Positions 42,720-49,682 of a stretch of DNA of 64,000 bases are shown here, piece by piece. The DNA is taken from positions 142,066 to 206,065 of the forward strand of contig SFKX01000001.1 of assembly GCA_004553625.1 (NCBI GenBank), in the 5' to 3' direction. The number at the start of each line of letters is the position of its first letter. The stretch's first letter is position 1. A program made the translations under genes and the position numbers. The notes under the pieces are model-generated. The model saw only the letters and a program-made list of their open reading frames with translations, was not told the DNA's origin and did no database searches. This DNA is from Clostridiales bacterium (GTDB taxonomy: Bacteria; Bacillota_A; Clostridia; Oscillospirales; Oscillospiraceae).

Positions 42720-44687
42720 ATGAGCGAGAAAGGCACATTCTACATCACCACACCTATCTACTACCCGTCCGACAAACTGCACATCGGCCACACCTACTGC
42801 ACCGTCGCGACGGACACCATAGCGCGTTATAAGCGAATGTGCGGCTACGACGTCATGTTCCTCACCGGTACGGACGAACACGGCCAGAAGATCGAGGAAA
42901 AGGCCAAGGACGCCGGCATGACGCCTCAGCAGTTCGTGGACAACATCGTCGAGGGCCCGGGCGGCATCCTCGACCTCTGGAAGCTCATGAACATCTCCAA
43001 CGACCGCTTCATCCGCACCACGGACGATTACCACGTCGCCGGCATCCAGCGCATCTTCAAGAAGATGTACGACAACGGCGACATCTATAAGGGCAAGTAC
43101 TCCGGCATGTACTGCACCCCCTGCGAGAGCTTCTGGACCGAGAGCCAGCTCGTGGACGGCAAATGCCCCGACTGCGGCCGCGAGGTCAAGTACGCCGAGG
43201 AAGAGGCATACTTCTTCCGCCTCTCCAAGTACGCGGACAGGGTGCGCGAGCTGCTGCTCACCGGCACCTTCCTCGAGCCCGCCAGCCGCGTCAACGAGAT
43301 GATAAAGAACTTCATAGACCCCGGCCTCGAGGACCTCTGCGTCTCCCGCACCAGCTTCACCTGGGGCGTGCCGGTGGACTTTGACCCCGGCCACGTCGTC
43401 TACGTCTGGGTGGACGCCCTCTTCAACTACCTCACCGCCCTCGGCTACATGAACGAGGGCCGCGACGGCAAGGAGAAATACTGGCCCGCAGACGTCCACA
43501 TGGTCGGCAAGGAGATAGTCCGCTTCCACTCCATCATCTGGCCCGCCATGCTCATGAGCGTGGGCGAGCCCCTGCCCAAAAAGGTGTTCGGCCACGGCTG
43601 GCTCCTGCTCGGCGGCGGCAAGATGTCCAAGTCCAAGGGCAACGTGGTTGACCCGTATATCCTCGCCGGGCGCTTCGGCGTGGACGCCCTGCGCTACTTC
43701 CTCATGCGCGAGTTCCCGCTCGGCTCGGACGGCAACTTCTCCAACGAGCTGCTCATCGCCCGCATCAACTCCGACCTCGCCAACGACTACGGCAACCTTC
43801 TCTCCCGCACCGTGGCGATGGTCCTCAAGTACTTCGACGGCACCCTCCCCGCGGAGCGCGAGCCCGCTGAGGCGGACGCCGAGCTCGTCGGCATGGCCTC
43901 GGAGCTGCGCGGCAAGTACGAAAAGCTCATGGATACCTTCCAGACCCAGGCCGCGCTGGAGGAGATATTCAAGGTCATCTCCCGCGCCAACAAGTATATA
44001 GACGAGAACGCCCCCTGGGTCCTCGCCAAGGACGAGTCAAAGCGCGCCCGCCTCGCCTCCGTCATGTATAACCTGCTCGAGGCCCTGCGCATTTGCACCT
44101 GCCTGCTCACGCCCTTCATGCCCGAAAGCTGCGAAAAGGCCTTCGCCCAGATAGGCGCGGACGAGTCCGTCCGCTGCTGGGAGAGCGCCGCCCACTGGGG
44201 CAGCCTGCCCGAAAACGTCAGCGTCACGAAGGGCGACACGCTCTTCCCGCGCATAGACATGACGAAGGAACTCGCCGAGCTCGAAAAGCTCGAGGAAGAG
44301 GCCCGCAAGGCCGCCCTTCCCCCCATCGAGCTCGAGCCCCAGCTCACCGAGAACGTGGACTTCGACACCTTCTGCAAGTCCGACTTCCGCGTCGTCAAGG
44401 TCAAGAGCTGCGAGGCCGTCAAAAAGTCCGACAGGCTCCTCAAGTTCACCCTCGACGACGGCACCGGAGTTGACCGCCAGATCCTCTCCGGCATACACAA
44501 GTGGTACAAGCCCGAGGATCTCGTCGGCAAGACCCTCGTCGCCATCGTGAACCTGCCCCCGCGCAAGATGATGGGCCTCGAGTCGAACGGCATGCTCATC
44601 TCCGCCGTCCACAAGGAAAAGGGCGAGGAGGTCGTCCAGCTCATCATGGTGGACGATTCGATGCCGGCCGGAGCCAAGCTCTGCTGA
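42720..44687 (+). CDS. metG: Methionyl-tRNA synthetase
   Basis: Charges tRNA-Met. A 655-residue class I synthetase with HIGHTY at residues ~21-26, a zinc knuckle (CTPC..CPDC, ~125-160), KMSKSKG (~300-306), the anticodon-binding helical domain, and a C-terminal Trbp111-type tRNA-binding domain (~550-655, VDFDTFCKSDFRVVKV), which dimerises the enzyme. The ATG at 42720 has GGAGG 8 bases upstream; the longer frame is excluded by the promoter. Divergent to htpG. Confidence 0.97.
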   Translation: MSEKGTFYITTPIYYPSDKLHIGHTYCTVATDTIARYKRMCGYDVMFLTGTDEHGQKIEEKAKDAGMTPQQFVDNIVEGPGGILDLWKLMNISNDRFIRTTDDYHVAGIQRIFKKMYDNGDIYKGKYSGMYCTPCESFWTESQLVDGKCPDCGREVKYAEEEAYFFRLSKYADRVRELLLTGTFLEPASRVNEMIKNFIDPGLEDLCVSRTSFTWGVPVDFDPGHVVYVWVDALFNYLTALGYMNEGRDGKEKYWPADVHMVGKEIVRFHSIIWPAMLMSVGEPLPKKVFGHGWLLLGGGKMSKSKGNVVDPYILAGRFGVDALRYFLMREFPLGSDGNFSNELLIARINSDLANDYGNLLSRTVAMVLKYFDGTLPAEREPAEADAELVGMASELRGKYEKLMDTFQTQAALEEIFKVISRANKYIDENAPWVLAKDESKRARLASVMYNLLEALRICTCLLTPFMPESCEKAFAQIGADESVRCWESAAHWGSLPENVSVTKGDTLFPRIDMTKELAELEKLEEEARKAALPPIELEPQLTENVDFDTFCKSDFRVVKVKSCEAVKKSDRLLKFTLDDGTGVDRQILSGIHKWYKPEDLVGKTLVAIVNLPPRKMMGLESNGMLISAVHKEKGEEVVQLIMVDDSMPAGAKLC

Positions 44688-44695
44688 AAGCTGGC

Positions 44696-44716
44696 CGAAA
44701 TGCCGGAGGCATTTCG
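44696..44716 (+). other. Small hairpin just after metG
   Basis: A perfect 9-bp stem CGAAATGCC/GGCATTTCG with a GGA loop, immediately after the metG stop, without a T run. Part of a G+C-rich 80-base stretch before the actual terminator. Confidence 0.5.
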
Positions 44717-44771
44717 TGCCAAAGAGCCCCGGCGCAAGCGCCGATGGCCCTGCGCTCCGCTGCGCGCAAAG

Positions 44772-44803
44772 AAATGCACCGGTCTGCGGACTGGTGCATT
44801 TTT
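44772..44803 (+). terminator. metG terminator
   Basis: A 13-bp stem with one G-T pair (44772-44784 with 44789-44801), loop TGCG, ending in TTTTT. Ends the metG transcript about 85 bp after the stop codon. Confidence 0.85.
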
Positions 44804-44865
44804 CACACTCCGCTCCGCGAGCAGTATTTTTCCCGAGGCAGAGCCCCGTGAAAAATGGATTCCAA

Positions 44866-44894
44866 TTGCGCCGTGCGGGAAAGTGTGCTATCAT
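44866..44894 (+). promoter_or_regulatory. Promoter of the 44,925 gene
   Basis: TTGCGC (44866-44871), 17 bases, TATCAT (44889-44894), 30 bases before the start codon. The -10 TATCAT is shared with the marR and rlmB promoters. Confidence 0.65.
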
Positions 44895-44924
44895 GGGCTT
44901 GTGATTGAAAGGAGGCGGCCGCAT

Positions 44925-45395
44925 ATGAGCAAGAAACAAAGGCTCCTCGCCTTGTGCGTCCTGCTCGTCGTCGTGGTGGGGGCGCTCGTCTGGTATCATA
45001 TCCCGGTGAAAACAGCGGCGAGCATGGAATTATATTGCTCCGACCCGGCCGGGGGCGCGCTCGACGCCGAATTTGACCTCAGCATATCCCGCTCGCTCTT
45101 TGCCCAGGACAAGCTCGACGGGACGATCCGCGTCGGGGACAGGGAATATGTCGTGTGGACCTGGCAGAAATACGGTTTTTTTGAAAGTATACTGCGCAAA
45201 TTTCAGGGGCAGATGAACATACCGGCCTTTGTCAATCCGGACAATTTCGGCCATAGCGTGGAGCTGCTGATGAGCGATATCCTCTGGGTGCCCTTCATCG
45301 ATTTCGGCTCCGGCTATGATATCGAGAATGTCAGCCTGCAGTTCACCTCCGACGATTACGCCAGCGGCCTCTGGAGCAACTACAAATTGACTTAA
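44925..45395 (+). CDS. Membrane-anchored protein of unknown function
   Basis: A 156-residue protein not assigned to a family. A basic start and one hydrophobic helix (residues ~5-24, CVLLVVVVGALVW) suggest a membrane anchor or uncleaved signal; the remaining ~130 residues are predicted extracellular and rich in aromatic residues. The ATG at 44925 has GGAGG 10 bases upstream. Followed after 23 bp by the PPC-domain gene, so cotranscription is likely. Confidence 0.7.
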   Translation: MSKKQRLLALCVLLVVVVGALVWYHIPVKTAASMELYCSDPAGGALDAEFDLSISRSLFAQDKLDGTIRVGDREYVVWTWQKYGFFESILRKFQGQMNIPAFVNPDNFGHSVELLMSDILWVPFIDFGSGYDIENVSLQFTSDDYASGLWSNYKLT

Positions 45396-45418
45396 CAAGG
45401 AAGAAGGAGAACTTTTCC

Positions 45419-45844
45419 ATGGAATACAGACGTTTCGGAAGCAAGCTAGTAGTCCGGCTCGAGCGGGGCGAGGAGGTCTGCGAAAAGCTCCTCGAGCTCG
45501 CGGAGCGGGAGAATATCCGCACGGCGGCGGTCAGCGGCATCGGCGCGAGCAATGACGTGACCCTCGGCGTGTTCGACACGGGGACGAAGGAGTACTTCAA
45601 AAAGCGCTACAACGGCATAGACTACGAGCTCGGCTCCCTCACCGGTACGCTCTCCCGCCAGGACGGCGCGCCCTACCTCCACCTGCACGCCGTCATCGGC
45701 AGCCCCGCGCACGAACAGTGCCACGCGGGACACCTTAACGCCGCCGTCATCAGCGCCACCTGCGAGCTGGTCATAGACCTCATAGACGGCGAGGTCGGCC
45801 GCCGCTTCGCAGAGGATATCGGCCTGAACCTCTTCGAGTTCTGA
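45419..45844 (+). CDS. PPC/DUF296 domain DNA-binding-type protein
   Basis: A 141-residue protein consisting of one PPC (DUF296) domain: RRFGSKLVVRLERGEEV, VSGIGASNDVTLG, and LHLHAVIG with the histidines that bind metal. Bacterial members form trimers; some plant relatives bind AT-rich DNA through an added hook that is absent here. Biological role unknown. It ends at a bidirectional terminator. Confidence 0.85.
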   Translation: MEYRRFGSKLVVRLERGEEVCEKLLELAERENIRTAAVSGIGASNDVTLGVFDTGTKEYFKKRYNGIDYELGSLTGTLSRQDGAPYLHLHAVIGSPAHEQCHAGHLNAAVISATCELVIDLIDGEVGRRFAEDIGLNLFEF

Positions 45845-45854
45845 ATAAAAAATC

Positions 45855-45886
45855 GCCCCGGACCTTTGAGGTCCGGGGCTTATTTT
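45855..45886. terminator. Bidirectional terminator between the PPC gene and the NifX cluster
   Basis: An 11-bp stem (45855-45865 with 45869-45879) with a TTG loop; A run upstream and T run (TTATTTTTT) downstream, so it serves both convergent units. Confidence 0.9.
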
Positions 45887-45892
45887 TTACGC

Positions 45893-46255
45893 TCAGCCGT
45901 GGTGGCCGCACTCGTGGGCGTGCTCGTGCTCGTGGCAGATGGAGCCCGTGCTCTTGAGCTCGCCGCGCAGCCAGGCCTCGGCGGCGCTCCGCGAGTCGCC
46001 CGAGGCGCCGACCACGACCTCCACGCCGCGCTCGTTGAAGATCTCCACCGCGCCGCCGCCCATGCCGCCGGCGATGATGACCTGCACGCCCCTGTCCGCC
46101 AGGAAGTTCGGCAGGAAGCCCGGCCTGTGGCCCGGGTTTGGAACAGCCTCCGCCGATACGATCTTGCCGTTCTCGGCCTCGTAGATGTTGAAATTCTCGC
46201 AGTGACCGAAGTGTCCGGACACCTGCTCGCCCATTGCCGCTACTGCGATCTTCAT
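45893..46255 (-). CDS. NifX/NifB-type dinitrogenase cofactor-domain protein with His-rich tail
   Basis: A 120-residue protein of the dinitrogenase iron-molybdenum cofactor family (ORP/NifX type). MKIAVAAMGEQVSGHFGHCENFNIYE, IIAGGMGGGAVEIF mark the fold. The final ~20 residues alternate His, Glu and Cys (CHEHEHAHECGHHG), a probable metal-binding tail. Members bind Mo/Fe or Mo/Cu clusters; which metal is bound here is unknown. Last gene of the DUF134-led operon, 17 bp after the second MinD-like ATPase. Confidence 0.87.
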   Translation of the reverse strand: MKIAVAAMGEQVSGHFGHCENFNIYEAENGKIVSAEAVPNPGHRPGFLPNFLADRGVQVIIAGGMGGGAVEIFNERGVEVVVGASGDSRSAAEAWLRGELKSTGSICHEHEHAHECGHHG

Positions 46256-46272
46256 GATCTTTTCGTCTCCTT

Positions 46273-47148
46273 TTATTTAATATTCAGCTCTAAAAGCTCC
46301 ATTGCGCGCAGGAATATGCCGTGCAGCGCCTCCCGCGCGGGGCAGGGCGTATCCGCAAGGCTCCGCCCGGAGTTTATCGCGCACTGCGCCGCGGGGTCGA
46401 AGGGAACGCGCCCCAGAAACGGCACGCCCTGTTCCCGGCACCAGTCCTCTATCCGCGCGGCCATTTCCGTGTCCACGTCCGCCCGGTTCACGCAGACCGC
46501 CGTCCGCACCCGCGCCGACGAGGCCGTCCGCACCAGCCGTCCCAGGTCCGAAAGGCCCGAGACCGAGGGCTCCGTCACGATGAGCGCAAGGCTCACGCCG
46601 TTCATCGAGGCCATCACCGGGCAGCCCAGGCCCGGCGAGCCGTCGATTATGGCGAGCTCCGCCTCTCCCGCGGCCCCGTAGAGCTCCCTTTTTACCTCCG
46701 TCACCAGCTTGCCCGAGTTGCCCCGGCCCATGCGCAGCTCCGCCTCCGCAAAGGCCCCGCCGCCGCTGTGGACCAGGAGCCGCCCCGCGACGTCCGGCTC
46801 CAGCCGCGCCGCGCCCGCCGGGCAGCACTCCACGCACAGCCCGCAGCCCTCGCAGGCCAGCTCGTCCACCGCGCAGACGCCGCCCGACGCGCGGGATATC
46901 GCCCCGAAGCGGCAGAGCTCCGCGCACTTTCCGCAGCCGATGCAGAGGTTTTCGTCTATCTTCGCCTTGTCCGAGCCCAGGAAGTCCCGCGCCTCGGTGC
47001 GCGCGTACCCGCCCGTCACCAGGGCGAGGTTCGGCGCGTCCACGTCGCAGTCCGCGGCGGCCCGCGCCCCCGCAAAGCGGATGAAGGCCGCGGCCGTCGT
47101 CGTCTTGCCCGTGCCGCCCTTGCCGCTCAGGATAAGCAGCTTTTTCAT
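46273..47148 (-). CDS. MinD/Mrp-type ATPase with ferredoxin insert (second)
   Basis: A 291-residue P-loop ATPase. GKGGTGKTTTAAAF (~residues 9-22) is the deviant Walker A of the MinD/ParA family. After DCDVDAPNL an inserted 2x[4Fe-4S] domain (CIGCGKCAELC and CEGCGLCVECCPAG, ~69-113) is followed by the rest of the ATPase (DGSPGLGCPVMAS). Paired ATPases of this kind accompany NifX/ORP proteins in anaerobes and may move or insert metal clusters. Overlaps the companion by 4 bp. Confidence 0.88.
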   Translation of the reverse strand: MKKLLILSGKGGTGKTTTAAAFIRFAGARAAADCDVDAPNLALVTGGYARTEARDFLGSDKAKIDENLCIGCGKCAELCRFGAISRASGGVCAVDELACEGCGLCVECCPAGAARLEPDVAGRLLVHSGGGAFAEAELRMGRGNSGKLVTEVKRELYGAAGEAELAIIDGSPGLGCPVMASMNGVSLALIVTEPSVSGLSDLGRLVRTASSARVRTAVCVNRADVDTEMAARIEDWCREQGVPFLGRVPFDPAAQCAINSGRSLADTPCPAREALHGIFLRAMELLELNIK

Positions 47149-47984
47149 CCGCGCGCCTCCTCTTCTATCCTGCCGAGCAGCGAGTCAAAAAGCTCTCGCG
47201 CCCCGGCGTCCTCCTCATAGGCCAGGCGGCCCTGTGAGCATATCCGCGCCAGCTCCGCGCTGTAGGGTATCCGCGCCAGGACGGGCAGGCCCGCCCCGGC
47301 CAGAAAGCGCTCCAGCTCCGGATACTCCGCGCCGGACTTGTTCACCACCACGCCGCAGCGCTTTTTCATGACGCGCATCAGCTCCGCCACGAGGCGCAGG
47401 TCGTGCAGGCCGAAGGCCGTCGGCTCCGTCACAAGGACGCAGTAGTCCGCGCCCCGCGCGCTCTCCATGACCGCGCAGGAGCTGCCCGGCGGGCAGTCTA
47501 TGACGGTGAGGCCCGGCGCGTCCCCGGCCTCGGCCAGCGCCGCGGCGATGACCGGCGTACCCGTGGCCTCGCCCGGCTCCAGCTCGCCCGTGACGACGCG
47601 CACTCCGCCGCTCTCGCCCGTCTCGACCCGGCCCAGCTCGCGCCGCGTCTCGCCCACCGCGCCCTCCGGGCAGACCCAGGCGCAGACGCCGCAGGAGTGG
47701 CAGACCTCCGGAAAGACCAGCGGCGCTCCCTTCACCAGCACCAGCGCGTTGAAGCGGCAGCGCTCCACGCATTTCCGGCAGCCCGTACACTTTGCCGCGT
47801 CAAAAACCGGCAGGGCGCGCGTCACGGGCGCGGAAACGGGGTTTTCCGGCCGGAGGAAGAGGCGGCCGTTCGGCTCCTCCACGTCGCAGTCCACATAGGT
47901 AGCCCGGCCCGCGGCACAGGCGAGGCCGCAGGCGACGAAGGTCTTGCCGGCGCCGCCCTTCCCGCTCAGGACCGCGACCTTCAT
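47145..47984 (-). CDS. MinD/Mrp-type ATPase with ferredoxin insert (first)
   Basis: A 279-residue paralogue of the next gene. Walker A GKGGAGKTFVACG (~8-20), DCDVEEPN, the ferredoxin insert (CTGCRKCVERC and CHSCGVCAWVCPEG, ~66-110), and DCPPGSSCAVMES. Differs from its paralogue mainly in the spacing after the clusters, suggesting a heterodimer. Overlaps the NifX-like gene upstream by 4 bp and its paralogue downstream by 4 bp, hence one translated unit. Confidence 0.88.
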   Translation of the reverse strand: MKVAVLSGKGGAGKTFVACGLACAAGRATYVDCDVEEPNGRLFLRPENPVSAPVTRALPVFDAAKCTGCRKCVERCRFNALVLVKGAPLVFPEVCHSCGVCAWVCPEGAVGETRRELGRVETGESGGVRVVTGELEPGEATGTPVIAAALAEAGDAPGLTVIDCPPGSSCAVMESARGADYCVLVTEPTAFGLHDLRLVAELMRVMKKRCGVVVNKSGAEYPELERFLAGAGLPVLARIPYSAELARICSQGRLAYEEDAGARELFDSLLGRIEEEARG

Positions 47985-48340
47985 GGCTGACCGCCCACGA
48001 AGCCCGCGTGGAAGCGCGTGAGCTCCTCCAGCCCGCCGGCTTCGAGCGCGGCGGCGTTATCGAGGGCGGAGCCCTCCGCGGCCTTGTAGATCGCCATACC
48101 GGCGGCCTTGAGGACCTGGGCGGCGTTCTCGCCGCAGCGGACGGTGACGAGCGCCTCGGCCCCGCTGTCCGCGGCGGCCTGGGCGGCCTTCAGCCCGGCC
48201 CCGCCCTGGGCCTGGGCGCCAGGATTTTCGATAAAGCGGACCCCGCCGTCCTCGCAGAGCGCAAAGTACGGCGCCCGGCCGAAGGATGGGCAGACGGGGC
48301 TTGTTGGCGAGGGCTCGTCCACGGGGATGATGACCTTCAT
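47981..48340 (-). CDS. NifX/NifB-type cofactor-domain protein
   Basis: A 119-residue protein of the same NifX/ORP fold as the 45,893 gene but without the His-rich tail. MKVIIPVDEPSPTSPVCPSFGRAPYFALCED and SGAEALVTVRCGENAAQVL fit the family. The ATG at 48340 overlaps the DUF134 gene by 4 bp. Confidence 0.8.
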   Translation of the reverse strand: MKVIIPVDEPSPTSPVCPSFGRAPYFALCEDGGVRFIENPGAQAQGGAGLKAAQAAADSGAEALVTVRCGENAAQVLKAAGMAIYKAAEGSALDNAAALEAGGLEELTRFHAGFVGGQP

Positions 48341-48699
48341 TGTTCTTCTCCTTTCGGGCAGCGCCGCCTGCGGCAGCCGTGGCGCGGGCAGTGCTCGGCC
48401 GCGCCCTCGCAGAGCTGGTAGGAGCCGCCCTCTATCCGGAGCGGCCTGCCCTCGACAAGGGCGGAGGCGAGCTTTTTTCTGGCGCTGTTGTAGATGAACT
48501 GCGCCGTCGTCCTGGCGACGCACATATATTCGCTGCACTCGGCCTGGGTGCAGCCCTGATAGTCTATGAGGCGGATGGCCTCATATTCCTCAACGGACAT
48601 GAGCACGGGCGCCGCGGCCCCCTGGGAACGGACGGCGGGGCCGAACTCATTGCAGCCCGGCAGGCCGCAGACCCTGCGGCACTTTTTCGGACGTGGCAT
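48337..48699 (-). CDS. DUF134-family DNA-binding regulator
   Basis: A 120-residue protein of the DUF134 family, found beside NifX/ORP genes. PRPKKCRRVCGLP opens it. A helix-turn-helix lies near residues ~35-75 (EEYEAIRLIDYQGCTQAECSEYMCVARTTAQFIYNSARKKLA), and the C-terminal part has many Cys/His that may sense metal (CEGAAEHCPRHGCRRRRC). The ATG at 48699 has GAGG seven bases upstream. First gene of the operon; a 12-bp inverted repeat over its promoter suggests autoregulation. Confidence 0.87.
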   Translation of the reverse strand: MPRPKKCRRVCGLPGCNEFGPAVRSQGAAAPVLMSVEEYEAIRLIDYQGCTQAECSEYMCVARTTAQFIYNSARKKLASALVEGRPLRIEGGSYQLCEGAAEHCPRHGCRRRRCPKGEEQ

Positions 48700-48714
48700 A
48701 TCGCACCTCATTTC

Positions 48715-48767
48715 TGACATATGCCGGATTCAAACACGAGTTTAGCACGATTATCGGCATATGTCAA
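48715..48767 (-). promoter_or_regulatory. Promoter with 12-bp inverted repeat for the DUF134-NifX operon
   Basis: On the minus strand TTGACA (48762-48767), 17 bases, TAAACT (48739-48744). A 12-bp repeat TGACATATGCCG occurs at 48715-48726 and, inverted, at 48755-48766, with 28 bp between. One arm overlaps the -35, the other lies near the transcript start. Each arm holds CATATG. Probable binding site of the DUF134 protein. Confidence 0.75.
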
Positions 48768-48805
48768 TAACAGAGCAAAAGCGGGGAAAAAGGCGCGGAG
48801 AATGC

Positions 48806-48834
48806 TTGACAAAAGGCGGATGTGATGGTAATAT
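48806..48834 (+). promoter_or_regulatory. Promoter of the tRNA cluster
   Basis: TTGACA (48806-48811), 17 bases, TAATAT (48829-48834), 62 bases before the tRNA-Arg gene. Confidence 0.85.
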
Positions 48835-48896
48835 AACAAGGCTTGCGGGCGCGTTCGGGGGAACCCGGGTGCGGGAGCCAGTTGTCTGCTAAATAA

Positions 48897-48973
48897 GCGC
48901 CAGTAGCTCAGCAGGATAGAGCAACTGCCTTCTAAGCAGTAGGCCGGGGGTTCGAGTCCCTCCTGGCGTGCCA
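48897..48973 (+). tRNA. tRNA-Arg (anticodon TCT)
   Basis: A cloverleaf of 77 bases with encoded CCA. Acceptor GCGCCAG pairs with CTGGCGT (G1-T72 wobble); anticodon loop CTTCTAA between ACTGC and GCAGT; T arm GGGGG-TTCGAGT-CCCTC. Reads AGA codons. Confidence 0.95.
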
Positions 48974-48991
48974 GGGCAGGCTCCGAGAATG

Positions 48992-49068
48992 GTGGGTGTA
49001 GCTCAGTTGGTATGAGCACCGGATTGTGGTTCCGGGTGTCGTGGGTTCGAGCCCCATCTCCCACCCCA
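48992..49068 (+). tRNA. tRNA-His (anticodon GTG)
   Basis: A cloverleaf of 77 bases with encoded CCA, and a G at 48991 that would be the extra G-1 of tRNA-His facing C73. Anticodon loop TTGTGGT between CCGGA and TCCGG. The acceptor stem GTGGGTG/CTCCCAC has one T-T mismatch at the sixth pair. Confidence 0.93.
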
Positions 49069-49076
49069 GAAAGCGG

Positions 49077-49097
49077 GAGGCCGGCAATGCCGGCCTC
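49077..49097 (+). other. Spacer hairpin between tRNA-His and tRNA-Gln
   Basis: A perfect 9-bp stem GAGGCCGGC/GCCGGCCTC with an AAT loop. It has no T run and probably helps processing of the joint transcript. Confidence 0.5.
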
Positions 49098-49114
49098 TCT
49101 GCGCAAGTCGATGG

Positions 49115-49188
49115 TGGGATGTAGTGTAACGGTAACACACCAGACTTTGACTCTGATATTGTAGGTTCGAGTCCTGCCATCCCAGCCA
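49115..49188 (+). tRNA. tRNA-Gln (anticodon TTG)
   Basis: A cloverleaf of 74 bases with encoded CCA: acceptor TGGGATG/CATCCCA, D stem GTGT/ACAC, anticodon loop CTTTGAC, T arm GTAGG-TTCGAGT-CCTGC. The first pair of the anticodon stem is C-A and so mismatched. Confidence 0.93.
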
Positions 49189-49229
49189 CGTCGCTACGCC
49201 TCTGCCGGTTCCGGCTTCCGCCTGTGTCG

Positions 49230-49292
49230 GGAGGCGAAAGCCTCCACCTCTGAGGCTCGCTCCTTTTCGTTCAAAACTACAGGTTTTGAACG
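49230..49292 (+). other. Two hairpins between tRNA-Gln and tRNA-Lys
   Basis: First: GGAGGC-GAAA-GCCTCC (49230-49245), a tetraloop hairpin. Second: a perfect 10-bp stem CGTTCAAAAC/GTTTTGAACG (49268-49277, 49283-49292). Neither is followed by a T run. Otherwise the 136-base gap shows no gene. Confidence 0.5.
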
Positions 49293-49325
49293 AGTACGGG
49301 GGAACAAGGTACAGTGATTTAATAT

Positions 49326-49401
49326 GACCCAGTAGCTCAGCAGGCAGAGCACCTGCCTTTTAAGCAGGGTGTCCGGGGTTCGAATCCCCGCTGGGTCACC
49401 A
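49326..49401 (+). tRNA. tRNA-Lys (anticodon TTT)
   Basis: A cloverleaf of 76 bases with encoded CCA: acceptor GACCCAG/CTGGGTC, anticodon loop CTTTTAA between CCTGC and GCAGG, T arm CGGGG-TTCGAAT-CCCCG. Last of the cluster, and next to the AT-richer zeta-type insert; no repeated 3' end copy was seen downstream. Confidence 0.96.
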
Positions 49402-49404
49402 AAA

Positions 49405-49437
49405 CGCCGCGCGGCATCTGCCGTGCGGCGCTCTTTT
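49405..49437 (+). terminator. tRNA-cluster terminator
   Basis: A 12-bp stem (49405-49416 with 49419-49430; one G-T pair) with a two-base centre, followed by CTCTTTTTTT. Confidence 0.88.
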
Positions 49438-49489
49438 TTTGAGCGCCTTATTTCACGCTCATATAGACCCAAAAATCGACATCCAGTCA

Positions 49490-49518
49490 TTGACAAATCC
49501 AGTATTTGTGTTTAGAAT
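49490..49518 (+). promoter_or_regulatory. Promoter of the zeta-type kinase gene
   Basis: TTGACA (49490-49495), 17 bases, TAGAAT (49513-49518). The leader to the ATG at 49683 is long (about 160 bases) and AT-rich; no second gene is recognised in it. Confidence 0.75.
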
Positions 49519-49682
49519 GTAATCAAGACATTGAATAATCTTTCGGAATGCTTTACATTGTCCTCACTATATTGTATAATAAGTCCCTAACAATATCTTG
49601 CATCCCATTTTTCATTTCAATGTCTCCACAGCTTCCTATAAAAAAACAAAGCGTGATCATTTGTTGTGAAGGTGGGATACTT

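Noticed and set aside
42600..42720. T-box or SAM riboswitch before metG
   Set aside because: The leader is only about 50 bases after the -10, and no specifier stem or T-box sequence is present.
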